The translations under genes were made by a program, and so were the position numbers. The notes beneath the pieces are model-generated. The model saw nothing but the letters and a program-made list of their open reading frames with translations. It did no database searches and was not told the DNA's origin. DNA of 64,000 nucleotides from Paulinella micropora (taxonomy: Eukaryota; Cercozoa; Imbricatea; Euglyphida; Paulinellidae), in the NCBI GenBank assembly GCA_019918135.1, contig WBZZ01003147.1, positions 98,501 to 162,500 on the forward strand. The letters run 5' to 3'. Position 1 is the first letter of the stretch. Each line of letters begins with the position of its first letter. Below are positions 19,636-36,372 of the stretch, piece after piece.

Positions 19636-20372
19636 TATGATTTTATCTTTGTAATTTTCTGTCAGAAACGGAACGCAGAATCCGCTACCACAAGTTTGTT
19701 GTTCATGAGTTTTTGGATGATTCATTTACATGCACAGCAGCGCAAGCAGATACAACTGTGAACCAAACCGAACAGCTAGCATTGAAAAAAATTACATTAA
19801 CAGATAATGATATTCGTCGTGCTAAGATTATGCATCAATCAATGCTCACAAACGATCAAAAACTGCGTGCGTTACAGTTTCACTTCTGCGATACCAACAA
19901 GCAAAAAGATGGAACATACAATGTGTCTGCAACAGCGAAATATGTAGAGAGAACATTCCATCGACTCTCGTACTCACGTCAAGCTGTGCTAAGGCTGATC
20001 GCAAAGAAAGATGAAATTATGAAGGCGTCTGGTAATGAGCTGTCTGGACATAAGCGTAAGAAAATAGATATTAGCAACCGTGAAGGAGAATATCCATTGA
20101 TGGAGACAAGCCTTGCTGCGTGGATAAGAAGCTCCAGAATTTTCGGAATTTTCATTAAGAACTGGCATATTGTTGAAAAAGCGCGTGAACTTTTGAGGAC
20201 ATGCTCGCACTTTTCAAGTACACTATCTGCTTTTTGCTGTTTATGGCTTCTATTTTCAGAAGCATGCCTGCCGCGAGCAATCTTTCGTGATCACATTGCT
20301 TCTCCCCATATTTGCTTTGTAATTACCACGTTTCAAGTCCATAGTGTCACTTCTCTGGTTAGCGGCGGCTAA
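18860..20372 (+). CDS. Multi-exon zinc-finger/CENP-B-type HTH gene (exon fragments)
   Basis: Exon-like blocks: one ending at 18913 (donor CTG|GTAAC) with ECKKCGDL; one from 19014 (acceptor TAG|GTAGC) with VARNDFEDHILLTC, completing a C2HC-type finger; one near 19143-19387 with YKCKCGKTFKSTQGFGNHTNSC; and one from 19666 with a helical region ending in EYPLMETSLAAWIRSSR, the start of the CENP-B/Tc5 HTH DNA-binding domain. The intron before 19666 holds a TATC array. The last frame runs on to a stop at 20372, but similarity to the HTH family fades after about 20150. It may be a domesticated or decayed pogo/Tc5-type transposase. Exon limits are approximate. Confidence 0.45.
19411..19450 (-). other. 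tRNA-like/SINE-like promoter remnant
   Basis: On the minus strand GGTAGCTCAGCCGGTAGACC is a good tRNA A box. About 36 bases on, GGCTCGAACTTC is a weak B box. Anticodon and D stems do not pair well, so this is a degenerate tRNA or tRNA-derived SINE rather than a working tRNA gene. Confidence 0.3.
19467..19634. repeat. TATC tetranucleotide microsatellite
   Basis: About 165 bases of TATC units with a few CTAC/TACC variants. It lies in an intron-like position before the exon at 19666. Confidence 0.9.
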
Positions 20373-20789
20373 AAACACTCGCGGCATGTCGCCGCGAAAG
20401 TCAGTTTTTCACTAGATAGTGTTGGGGGGGGGTCCCGGACATTATTATTCAAATTTTTTGCTGTAAGTGATTTTTTCACATCGGATCAGGACCCTTAGCA
20501 CGTTGATACAATTTTTGTCGCGGTGGTAACGCGTTCAAGGCGCAGACGAAAGTATCGCGGCAAACTCACGGCACAGACTTTTCCAAACTCACTGCTCCAG
20601 CCTTTCCCTATGGCTAAAACGTAATTTGACAAACTCAGACTTGCGGCACTTACTTGATATCGCTTAAAAAGCGTTTCCTATCCTTGGTAACGGACACTTG
20701 CTTTGTTGTCGCTTTGCGGCGTTCGGTTTCGGAGACTAGGTTCTAGATTTACCCATAAAGTTGTCCGATGGAGCTTTTGAGCCAAGCAC
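20373..20789. other. Unassigned intergenic sequence
   Basis: Contains GC-rich GCGGC motifs and a G8 run near 20424. No coding frame, RNA gene or repeat unit is recognised. Confidence 0.4.
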
Positions 20790-21318
20790 GACCCCGATGT
20801 CATTCTTTTCATGTTATTTTTTCAAAACCTTTACAGTGAGCAAAACCAACCACTTACAGGGCATATACAGTTGAACAATCATGAAAATAACCTGTATCCA
20901 GATTTCCACTGCCGCGACCGCCGCGACGTTCGCGGCGCGAAGAGAACAAGAGATGAAAAGCGACTGGATGTATCAAAGACAGAAACCATAATTCTAGTCT
21001 ATGCACTGGGACTGCGTTTGGACCTAATGCACTGGTCCGCGGGCCTCTTTGACGAGTGAGAAAGCGAATTTTACCAGGCGGCCAATATTGACGGCGCATG
21101 CGCCGCCGCCGCATAAATACATTTCTTGCTTACAAAAGACATACATACAAAAAATCCCTTGTGATAAGCTCGCAAATTATTTCAAACAAATATGGACTCA
21201 TGTTCATGCAGATACACGTGCTCGAAGACCTGCCAGACAGCCTTGCTAGTCGCGGCAGCACCGAATGTCTTCGCGGCGGCTGCGGCGCCGCCCCAGAAAG
21301 ATAGTTTTCACGTAAAAA
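20790..21318. repeat. Segmental duplication D, copy 1 (529 bp)
   Basis: From GACCCCGATG to CGTAAAAA, nearly identical to 22381-22909 with only a few differences (for example CTGCCAG versus CTACCAG, CCCAGAAAG versus CCCATAAAG). Open frames inside are equal in both copies but show no known domain. Confidence 0.9.
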
Positions 21319-21674
21319 TAATGGTCAAAACGTATTCTAAACACCTGCATCCTTCCTTTGAAAACCGGTAAACCTTTTCAATGATAAACTAAGACAAACT
21401 TGCAAATAAACTTTATCAAAACAGTGCTGTATATGTAATACCATGCCCTGCAGCCAACCTACGAGCCAGGCTGCCGGGAACAATAAATCCCTTTGTTAAG
21501 CTCGCAAATTACTTTAAACAAATATTGATTCATATGCATGCAGCTACACGTGCTTGAAGAGCTGCCACAGTGGCTTACCTGTCGCGGTAGCACGCACCAA
21601 ATGTCTTGGCGGCGGGCTGCGGCGCCGGTTCCGCCCCATGAAAATATTCTTCACTAAAAAATAATATTCACAAT
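21319..21674. other. Unassigned sequence between duplicated blocks
   Basis: Includes a weakly diverged echo of copy D (AAGCTCGCAAATTACTTTAAACAAATATTGATTC near 21498), hence an older third copy fragment. No gene is seen. Confidence 0.4.
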
Positions 21675-21832
21675 ATGCCGGGGCGGCTCGGCTCGCTGTC
21701 TCTCGCCGTTTGGACTCAAAGCAGTGTGTTTGGGCCGCCCCAGCCGGGTCCTGCCAGCATGCCGGAGAAAATCGTTCAGCGGGTTGCAGGGTTAGGGTTA
21801 TTAGGGTTAGGGTTAGGGTTAGGGTTAGGCCG
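21675..21832. repeat. Repeat E copy 1 with interstitial telomeric tract
   Basis: A GC-rich 110-bp unit followed by about six TTAGGG-type units (21788-21828, one interrupted by ATT). It recurs at 22220-22370 with two or three changes. Confidence 0.85.
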
Positions 21833-21947
21833 TGTGAACCAACGCTCGGCTTGCTGGGCTCGGCATTCGAGGACGGGTCGGGCGACCGGCTGCCTTCTTT
21901 AGCTCCCCAACACCGGCTCACTGCAGCAACTGCCGGCAGAGGGCGAG

Positions 21948-22198
21948 GAGGAAAGATGTCCCGGTCACGGTTGCAGTCACATAAGCTTCAAGGCACACCT
22001 TGCGGGATAAGGGCCCGTTTGAACTCAAACCTGCGGCCGCGAGCTCCAAACTTCAATACGGGCCGGATCAAGGGTCCAATCACGCAGAACCTAGCCAGGA
22101 CCTCATTCGGACCACTTGCGGCGGAGGCCGGCGAGCCCACGGCAGAGGCCATTCCTCAAGGCAATGGGTTAGGGTTAGGGTTTGGGTTAGGGTTCAGC
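21948..22198. repeat. Repeat F copy 1 with telomeric tract
   Basis: A unit containing AAGGGCCCGTTTGAACTCAA and CCTCAAGGCAATGG ends in degenerate TTAGGG repeats (22167-22198). A diverged copy occupies 22938-23135 and also ends in TTAGGG repeats. Confidence 0.8.
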
Positions 22199-22219
22199 AC
22201 CCCGCCAGGCTGCCGAGCT

Positions 22220-22370
22220 ATGCCGGGGCGGCTCGGCTCGCTGTCTCTCGCCGTTTGGACTCAAAGCAGTGTGTTTGGGCCGCCCTAGCCGGGTCCTGCC
22301 AGCGTGCCGGAGAAAATCGTTCAGCGGGTTGCAGGGTTAGGGTTATTAGGGTTAGGGTTAGGGTTAGGCC
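22220..22370. repeat. Repeat E copy 2 with telomeric tract
   Basis: Second copy of the 21675-21832 unit, joined directly to duplication D copy 2. TTAGGG-type units lie at 22336-22368. Confidence 0.85.
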
Positions 22371-22380
22371 GTACGCGCAA

Positions 22381-22909
22381 GACCCCGATGTCATTCTTTT
22401 CATGTTATTTTTTCAAAACCTTTACAGTGAGCAAAACCAACCACTTACAGGGCATATACAGTTGAACAATCATGAAAATAACCTGTATCCAGATTTCCAC
22501 TGCCGCGACCGCCGCGACGTTCGCGGCGCGAAGAGAACAAGAGATGAAAAGCGACTGGATGTATCAAAGACAGAAACCATAATTCTAGTCTATGCACTGG
22601 GACTGCGTTTGGACCTAATGCACTGGTCCGCGGGCCTCTTTGACGAGTGAGAAAGCGAATTTTACCAGGCGGCCAATATTGACGGCGCATGCGCCGCCGC
22701 CGCATAAATACATTTCTTGCTTACAAAAGACATACATACAAAAAATCCCTTGTGATAAGCTCGCAAATTATTTCAAACAAATATGGACTCATGTTCATGC
22801 AGATACACGTGCTCGAAGACCTACCAGACAGCCTTGCTAGTCGCGGCAGCACCGAATGTCTTCGCGGCGGCTGCGGCGCCGCCCCATAAAGATAGTTTTC
22901 ACGTAAAAA
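22381..22909. repeat. Segmental duplication D, copy 2 (529 bp)
   Basis: Same length and almost the same sequence as 20790-21318. The start-to-start distance is 1591 bp. Confidence 0.9.
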
Positions 22910-22937
22910 CAATCTCGTGGCATATACAGCAATTGCC

Positions 22938-23135
22938 GGCAGTCACATTTATAAGGGCCCGTTTGAACTCAAACATGCTGCCGCGAGCTCCAAACTTTGA
23001 TACGGGCCGGATGAAGGATCCAATCACGCAGAACCTAGCTAGGACGTCATTGGGACCACTCGCGGTGGGTGGAGGCCTTCGAGCCCACGGCAGAGGCCAT
23101 TCCTCAAGGCAATGGTTAGGGCTAGGGTTAGGGTT
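22938..23135. repeat. Repeat F copy 2 with telomeric tract
   Basis: Diverged copy of 21948-22198, ending in GGTTAGGGCTAGGGTTAGGG. A short TATG array follows. Confidence 0.75.
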
Positions 23136-23316
23136 AGGTATATATGTATGTATGTATGTAAGTAAGTTCTTTTTGATTGGACTCAGTCTTGATCCGGCCC
23201 GTATTAAAGTTTCGAGGTTGTTGCCGCATGTGTGCTTGAGTTTAAACTTCGTGTACGTTTCGTGAAAAACTTGAATTGATTTTTTTTACAACAGAATTGA
23301 AACGTAAAAAGCTAAG

Positions 23317-30871
<7,555 letters not shown>

Positions 30872-30919
30872 CTATAAGGTAGGTATATATATATACATAT
30901 ATATACATATATATATATA

Positions 30920-31333
30920 TGATCATTTATGTTGGATAGACAGGTCTATGTTTTATATTATAAAACAAGCATTAGAAACATAAAAAACCAACATAGGACA
31001 CAACAAAAACAGACATTCAAACATATCAAAAACATATCTTCGTTTTACAAAAAACGACACATGAAGCACACTAAGAGAGATTTCAACGAAATAACAATAA
31101 AAAACACATTTTATTTCATAAAATGGTATATATACTGCGTATATAATGTTTTTTATTGTTATTTCGTTGAAATCTCTCTTAGTGTGCTTCATGTGTCGTT
31201 TTTTGTAAAACGAAGATATGTTTTTGATATGTTTGAATGTCTGTTTTTGTTGTGTCCTATGTTGGTTTTTTATGTTTCTAATGCTTGTTTTATAATATAA
31301 AACATAGACCTGTCTATCCAACATAAATGATCA
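30920..31333. repeat. Perfect 186-bp inverted repeat with 42-bp centre
   Basis: Left arm 30920-31105 and right arm 31148-31333 appear to be exact reverse complements; both begin and end with TGATCA and give identical open frames on the two strands. The 42-bp centre (31106-31147) is not symmetric as a whole but contains CATTTTATTTCATAAAATG. The structure lies between the last host exon (30871) and PLV B. It may be an opened and filled hairpin terminus of the virus, or a foldback transposon. No target duplication is evident. Confidence 0.9.
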
Positions 31334-32471
31334 CACCCCAAATGGGGGGGGGATACACCATGAAACATACAAAAAAATATTTTTGCGACACTGCGACACT
31401 GCGACACTGCGACACTGCGACGCCGCCGTGTTGCGGTGTCGCATGGTGATATTCACGGAAATAGAATTTTCTAGAATTTCCTTTTTGCCCAAAATTGGTG
31501 GCACCTCAGCCATAACAATATTGTTTTTTTGCTTCCAGAGTGTCCTTAAAAAAACAAGGACGGGTTAGAAGCGGTGTTATGGCGAAATAGGCCTTCGTAT
31601 CAATGGCGGGTGGTAATCTTAATGTAATACTTTATTAAAACAAGGACGACGCGGAGTAAGACGACTTATAGTGAAATAAGGCTTGCTAGGTGTCCTTATT
31701 TTTTTCAATAAGTCCTTATTTTTTTCATTTTTTTGATAAGATACTCATTTTATTGATTTACTTTTTTCACCAAAAACGTGAAAAAGTTTTCAAAATGTCA
31801 AAAAATTTCAATTTTTTCCATGTTTTGGAGGCTAAGTTTTCAATCGGTTTATTACCCGCGATGAATAGGAGAGCGTATTTTGCTGTTTTGTGAAATCAAG
31901 GGTGCTTATGAAAATAAGGATCCGCAAACTCGTAAGGACACAGGCAGTGGGTGTGGGGGGCTTATTTCATTAAAAAGTCTTCATTTAAACTATCGGGGGA
32001 TGTAGTCCCCTATTCTCAAATGTAACATTACCCCCCCTCGGCCAAATGGTATTATGGACAATAAAGGGGGGTGGGGGTCGGCCAACTTCTCTGAAAACAG
32101 GGGACTAAAACAGGGGACGTCCCCAAGGACATAGTTAAACTCAGTCAAATGTGGCTAAATCCTCTTTTATATACCCTATTTTTATAATAATAATGTTAAT
32201 AAAAATAATAAGGAAGTAAGGAGGGGGAGTGTGGTAATATGGGCGGAGTTAGAATTACGATAAAATACCGCTTCTAGGGTGTCCTTAAAATTATAGGGGA
32301 CTTAAAAAAAAAAGGACTTTAAGGACGGAGCAAAAAGAAGCAGTTGAAGGTGATTGGTGCCACCAGACTAAACCGCGGGGCGAACAATACGGAAGCGTCG
32401 GGGGTGCGTGAATTGGAAGACTGGGGGATTTTCTATTTATAAAAAAATAGACTTGTCTAATATATACTACG
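31334..32471. other. Non-coding left end region of PLV B
   Basis: Contains 4.75 copies of the 8-mer TGCGACAC (31384-31421) followed by an inverted match (GTGTCGCA), repeated GTGTCCTTA motifs (near 31540, 31690, 32280), an imperfect inverted pair built around AGAAGCGGT (31570) and ACCGCTTCT (32265), and A/T/G homopolymers. No gene is supported. It is probably terminal or regulatory viral DNA. Confidence 0.5.
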
Positions 32472-33851
32472 ATGTGGGGCGAAGATGACAAGAAGTTTGT
32501 TAGGCAGTTAAGAGTTGCTACTACTGAAAGTAAAATTTATGAGGTCGTGTCCAACTTCTACGATAATCTCCGACGCGTCGGAGATGGGAATGTAAAACCA
32601 AGTATAGCCTTTCATAATGCTATTATATCTTTATTTAGCACACCAACTAGTGATGAAGAGGTGCTTGAGGCACTAAAGGTGATATATCCTAAATATGCTA
32701 TCGTGTATCCAAATTTGAATAGTAGGCGACAAAGACTTTCTGAGGTGAGAAAAAAAGCAATAGAGCCCAACCAAAGTGAAAAAGTATATGAAATGAGCAA
32801 ACTGGATAAGTATTTTAATCTAAATGAAGACGAGCGGATTGATATCGTTGAGGGATATAAGAAAGATGTCAAAGCCAAAAATGAACAAAAAATACAGATT
32901 GATGTCCGCGACGTAATGGCCAAAATGAATGATATGATATTAAGTAATGACCCTTATCTTAAACTGCTTGCTTTGATGATAGCAATTGGAGCAAGGCCTG
33001 TGAAAATATTTGATAAAAACACATATGAATTAATACCAGATAAACCGAGTTGGTTGCTAGTGAATAACCTAGCAAAAAAGAGAGAAGGACAAAAAAAGAA
33101 TTGGACTGAGAGGCCTGTTGTCCTTTTTACTCCCCAGTTTGTAATAGAACAAGTAAATTCAATACGAAACCATTTCAAAAAGAAAAAAGCAGTCATTATC
33201 AACAGCGAAGGGGTGCTTGATAAACAAAAGAACAATGAACTAAACAAAAGAATTATTAAAATCTTCCCTTGGCTATCGGACTACACGCAGAAAAGCAGTA
33301 TGTTGCGAAAACTATATGCTAGTTTGTCGTATAGTAATTTTGCCAATCCGAAATTAGAGAATTTTAATACGTGGGTTTCAAATGTGTTGGGGCACGGCGA
33401 TATGCTCACCAGTTTTAGTTATAGTTGGGTTAATGTGGCCGACCCTGAAGAAATTAAGGCAGAAGGAATTAAAACAGAATTAGAGGAGTTGAGACGCAAA
33501 ATAGATTTATATTTGAATTTAAATAATACTAATGGAATTGAAAGCAATCTAGATAACGGAGACGAAAAATGTAAATACCAACCATTAGGTAAAAGCGCTA
33601 GTAGAGAGGATAAGTATAAATTGCTTGAGCAGATTTACAATGATAACCCGAATATTACAAATACTAAACTGCGACAATTAAGCGGGATTGGAGCCGTTAT
33701 TGTCAATACGTTTATTAAAGAGAAGAGGGGCGAAGCGCCGAAGAGCGACAGCGAAGAGAGTAAAGCAACGAAGAGCGAAGCAAAAAAAGAAGAGGAAACA
33801 AAAGCACCACTAAGAAGAAGTGCTAGAATTAAAAAGAAGGCTAATACTTAA
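32472..33851 (+). CDS. Telomere-resolvase-like tyrosine recombinase
   Basis: A 459-residue protein. The catalytic part shows the tyrosine-recombinase set: Arg175 in AIGARPVKIF, Lys202/203 in NNLAKKREG, Arg279 in SSMLRKLYASLSY, LGH at 306-308 and Tyr317 in SFSYSW. The spacing, the G.RP..I block and R..YA...Y fit protelomerases better than ordinary phage integrases. A long helical N-terminus (1-150) matches the extra domain of that family. After about 345 comes a small helical domain (DNPNITNTKLRQLSG) and a Lys/Glu-rich tail. Protelomerases cut and rejoin palindromic telomeres into hairpins; integration activity is the alternative. It is the first viral gene beside the 414-bp palindrome. Confidence 0.7.
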   Translation: MWGEDDKKFVRQLRVATTESKIYEVVSNFYDNLRRVGDGNVKPSIAFHNAIISLFSTPTSDEEVLEALKVIYPKYAIVYPNLNSRRQRLSEVRKKAIEPNQSEKVYEMSKLDKYFNLNEDERIDIVEGYKKDVKAKNEQKIQIDVRDVMAKMNDMILSNDPYLKLLALMIAIGARPVKIFDKNTYELIPDKPSWLLVNNLAKKREGQKKNWTERPVVLFTPQFVIEQVNSIRNHFKKKKAVIINSEGVLDKQKNNELNKRIIKIFPWLSDYTQKSSMLRKLYASLSYSNFANPKLENFNTWVSNVLGHGDMLTSFSYSWVNVADPEEIKAEGIKTELEELRRKIDLYLNLNNTNGIESNLDNGDEKCKYQPLGKSASREDKYKLLEQIYNDNPNITNTKLRQLSGIGAVIVNTFIKEKRGEAPKSDSEESKATKSEAKKEEETKAPLRRSARIKKKANT

Positions 33852-34116
33852 CCACAATCAATGAAGGCTCACGATATTTTGCTCTAATATTAGCCTCTTG
33901 TCTGTAGCAATTAATAGAACAGATTGTGAAAAACTGAACACCATCTACATTATCAATATCAACTGCTATAATAGGAGGGTGCGACTGGAATGTGCGAGAC
34001 AAGCCACATATATTACAAAATTCTTTTTTATACTCAATCTCGGACGTCTCTGAATAAACAAATGTCCTTATATGTCCAACTATATCACTCGGTAATTCAC
34101 GTATTATTATCGGCAT
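33841..34116 (-). CDS. Small Cys-rich, possibly zinc-binding protein
   Basis: A 91-residue protein whose stop overlaps the end of the recombinase gene. FCNICG (about 33-38) and CSINCY (about 68-73) supply two Cys pairs for a single zinc site. The N-terminus, RELPSDIVGHIRTF, looks like the beginning of an F-box, but the rest of that domain is not evident. It is transcribed divergently from the fibre gene at 34191, sharing the palindromic promoter at 34131-34147. Function unknown. Confidence 0.5.
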   Translation of the reverse strand: MPIIIRELPSDIVGHIRTFVYSETSEIEYKKEFCNICGLSRTFQSHPPIIAVDIDNVDGVQFFTICSINCYRQEANIRAKYREPSLIVVKY

Positions 34117-34130
34117 GATTTTATATAAAT

Positions 34131-34147
34131 ATCTTATAATATAAGAT
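34131..34147. promoter_or_regulatory. Palindromic promoter motif ATCTTATAATATAAGAT
   Basis: A perfect 17-base near-palindrome between divergent genes at 34116 (-) and 34191 (+). The same motif is found at 43891-43987 and near 59077-59093, each time between divergent genes, and a variant at 40822-40836. Confidence 0.55.
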
Positions 34148-34190
34148 TAGTCTATTTTTGAAAAAAAAAGACTTACATATATAACAAAAA

Positions 34191-35423
34191 ATGAATTTGT
34201 TTGGTCAAAGCACAAATACGACATCGTCATCAACTACATCGTCATCTTCTTCTTTATCTATTGATAACATCAAAGACGCATTACCTACAACGGCCTTCGG
34301 AGAATTGCGAACGGCAACTCTATCGCCAGTATTACAAAATGTCTTCACTTATGGTATTAATACGCGTTTCTTTGACAAAACGGAGACTAATGGCGGGGTG
34401 GTATCGTCTGCTAATTCAATGGCGGTTTTGACCACATCGGCCTCGGGTAATTCAACCGCACAGATTACGACTATTGAAAGAGCCAAATATAGAAGTGGTA
34501 TGGGTTTGGTTGCTAGATTCTCCGCATTGTTTCCATCATCTACCACCGCGACTACATTTAATTGCGATATCGGCATAGGCACACCAGCAGACAATTTATG
34601 TTTTAGACAATCAAACTCGGGAATGTCAGTTGTGAGAACGGCGGGAAGTATTGAAAATGTTGTTAGTCAGTATGCGTGGAATGTTGATAAATGTAATAAT
34701 ACGGGAAACTTCCCCACGATTGATTTTACTAAATTGAATGTGTTTGAAATAGTCGTCCAATATCTGGGTAGCGGTCAAATTACATTCAAAATTGAAAACC
34801 CGCGCACTGGACGAATGGAAGTAATCCACGCGATACAATACGCGAGTACTGCTACTACTCCATCATTAGATCAGGCGGCGTTTGCTATTTATGCGAAGGC
34901 GTATTCGTCAAGCCTTCAATCCGTCGTAATGAAAACGGCGAGCATGTTTTTGGCGGTTGAAGGGAATATTGATAGGACTATTGCTATAACCAATTCGTAT
35001 GACAATGTCAAAACTATAGGAGCAACTGAAAACGCCATATTTACCATTAGAAACCGCGCCACCTTCAACAGCAAAACAAACTATAACATAATCTACTTTG
35101 AGAATTTGTGTATTAGCAATTCGGATACTAAAACATGTATCGCAAGAATTATTCTCAATACCACGTTGGGGGGGACACCTTCTTATTCAAATTACGATAC
35201 CGCCACATCATTGGCCAAGGTAGATACGGCGGGGACAACAAGAACGGGTGGAAGCGTGATATTTACTTATGTATTGTCTGGTGGCTCATCAATATACATT
35301 GATTTGTCCCAATACAATATCAAGATAGGGTCAGGTAAGACATTTACTATATCCGCACAAAATACAAGCGGTGGGACGGCGAGCATTTACGCTTCATTGA
35401 ACTGGATTGAAGACCAAATTTAA
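34191..35423 (+). CDS. Fibre-like virion protein, homologue of PLV A fibre
   Basis: A 410-residue, Ser/Thr/Asn-rich protein with a poly-Ser/Thr stretch at about 8-24. From residue 96 it aligns with the PLV A protein at 6109-7125 (KYRSGMG, IGIG, QYLGSG, IENPRTG, TIRNRATF, final EDQ). The N-terminal MNLFGQS resembles MNIFGRS of the protein at 59122, perhaps a common virion-anchoring peptide. It is probably an external fibre or head decoration. The gene is intact here. Confidence 0.65.
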   Translation: MNLFGQSTNTTSSSTTSSSSSLSIDNIKDALPTTAFGELRTATLSPVLQNVFTYGINTRFFDKTETNGGVVSSANSMAVLTTSASGNSTAQITTIERAKYRSGMGLVARFSALFPSSTTATTFNCDIGIGTPADNLCFRQSNSGMSVVRTAGSIENVVSQYAWNVDKCNNTGNFPTIDFTKLNVFEIVVQYLGSGQITFKIENPRTGRMEVIHAIQYASTATTPSLDQAAFAIYAKAYSSSLQSVVMKTASMFLAVEGNIDRTIAITNSYDNVKTIGATENAIFTIRNRATFNSKTNYNIIYFENLCISNSDTKTCIARIILNTTLGGTPSYSNYDTATSLAKVDTAGTTRTGGSVIFTYVLSGGSSIYIDLSQYNIKIGSGKTFTISAQNTSGGTASIYASLNWIEDQI

Positions 35424-35471
35424 ACAAAAAAAGAAGGATATTATATATTAAATCAACTTTGGATACGTTAT

Positions 35472-35747
35472 CTATACATAATGTATAGTTTGTATTTGCG
35501 CGTCAAATTTGTTTTCTATCTCTACGGCCATTTTTTTTATGTATTCAAAATCCTTGTTTTTGATTAACTTTTCGGTTATACGTGCGTGATTTCTCTTCAA
35601 ATATATGTAGAATTGGTCAATATTAACACCGCAGGGGATTTGCTCTTTATGTTGTTGTCGTCGGCATGAGTTGATGTTTTTGATTAGAGTAAATAATACG
35701 TCTAAATTTTGTATGTAGGTCATTATATCTATACATTCATATTCCAA
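35472..35747 (-). CDS. Hypothetical protein, 91 residues
   Basis: A small acidic/basic mixed helical protein (MEYECIDIMTYIQNLDVLF...). It overlaps the 3-prime end of the GIY-YIG gene by about ten bases, so the two are likely co-expressed on the minus strand. No motif is recognised. Confidence 0.5.
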   Translation of the reverse strand: MEYECIDIMTYIQNLDVLFTLIKNINSCRRQQHKEQIPCGVNIDQFYIYLKRNHARITEKLIKNKDFEYIKKMAVEIENKFDAQIQTIHYV

Positions 35748-36291
35748 ATGTGGCTAAACCGATTGGATTTCTCTTATGATAACTTATTTTTTTATAATAT
35801 TCTTTTCTTTTTTGTAATACATATTCTTTATTTGCTTCATATTTTTCTTTACTTTTTTGTGATAGATATTCTTTATTCGCTTCTCTCCATTTTTTGGTTC
35901 TTTGTGCTATATGTTCTTTATTGTCTTCGCGGTATTGTTGATGTCGTTGTGCTATATATTCTTTATTTTCTTCATAATATTCTTTGGGGGTTCTACCTGT
36001 TATACATTTATTCACACATTTTTCTGTAGTTCTTATTATTTCGCCTTCTCGTTTATCCAATTGCATCTTATTATCGCACGGATATTCTTCAACCAATTCA
36101 ACATACACATCATCGTATTTAGCTATTTCAAAAGAAGAGACATAATTATACTTTCCATTCATCCATAGTTTGTAATCTCTTTTGTGTTGGAATAATCTCT
36201 TATACAATGGTTGAATAGTTGAACCGATATAGACTTGATCAGTCTGATAAGACCTGAGACTATATATTTTTCCTTGTTTGTAGTCTGGCAT
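35737..36291 (-). CDS. GIY-YIG family endonuclease
   Basis: A 184-residue protein. KIYSLRSYQTDQVYIGST (8-25) gives the GIY...YIG core, followed by the Arg in LYKRLFQHKRDY and a later Glu in DKREGEIIRT. The C-terminal 80 residues are repeats of the NKEYIAQRxxxYRE type, coiled and basic, seen in homing-type GIY-YIG proteins of large DNA viruses. It nicks or cuts DNA and may be a selfish nuclease or act in recombination. Confidence 0.8.
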   Translation of the reverse strand: MPDYKQGKIYSLRSYQTDQVYIGSTIQPLYKRLFQHKRDYKLWMNGKYNYVSSFEIAKYDDVYVELVEEYPCDNKMQLDKREGEIIRTTEKCVNKCITGRTPKEYYEENKEYIAQRHQQYREDNKEHIAQRTKKWREANKEYLSQKSKEKYEANKEYVLQKRKEYYKKISYHKRNPIGLATFGI

Positions 36292-36372
36292 TATCGCTTT
36301 TTATCTTTACATATATGTTATCATACCTTTAATACATAATAAAAAATAATTTCGTTTTTGTTGCTTTTTTGT

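Noticed and set aside
21675-22650. Frames of up to 216 codons in the subtelomere-like block
   Set aside because: They run through duplicated units and telomeric tracts in several frames at once, with no known domain.
30929-31324. Two 123-codon frames on opposite strands with almost the same protein
   Set aside because: They are a consequence of the perfect inverted repeat and have no coding signature.
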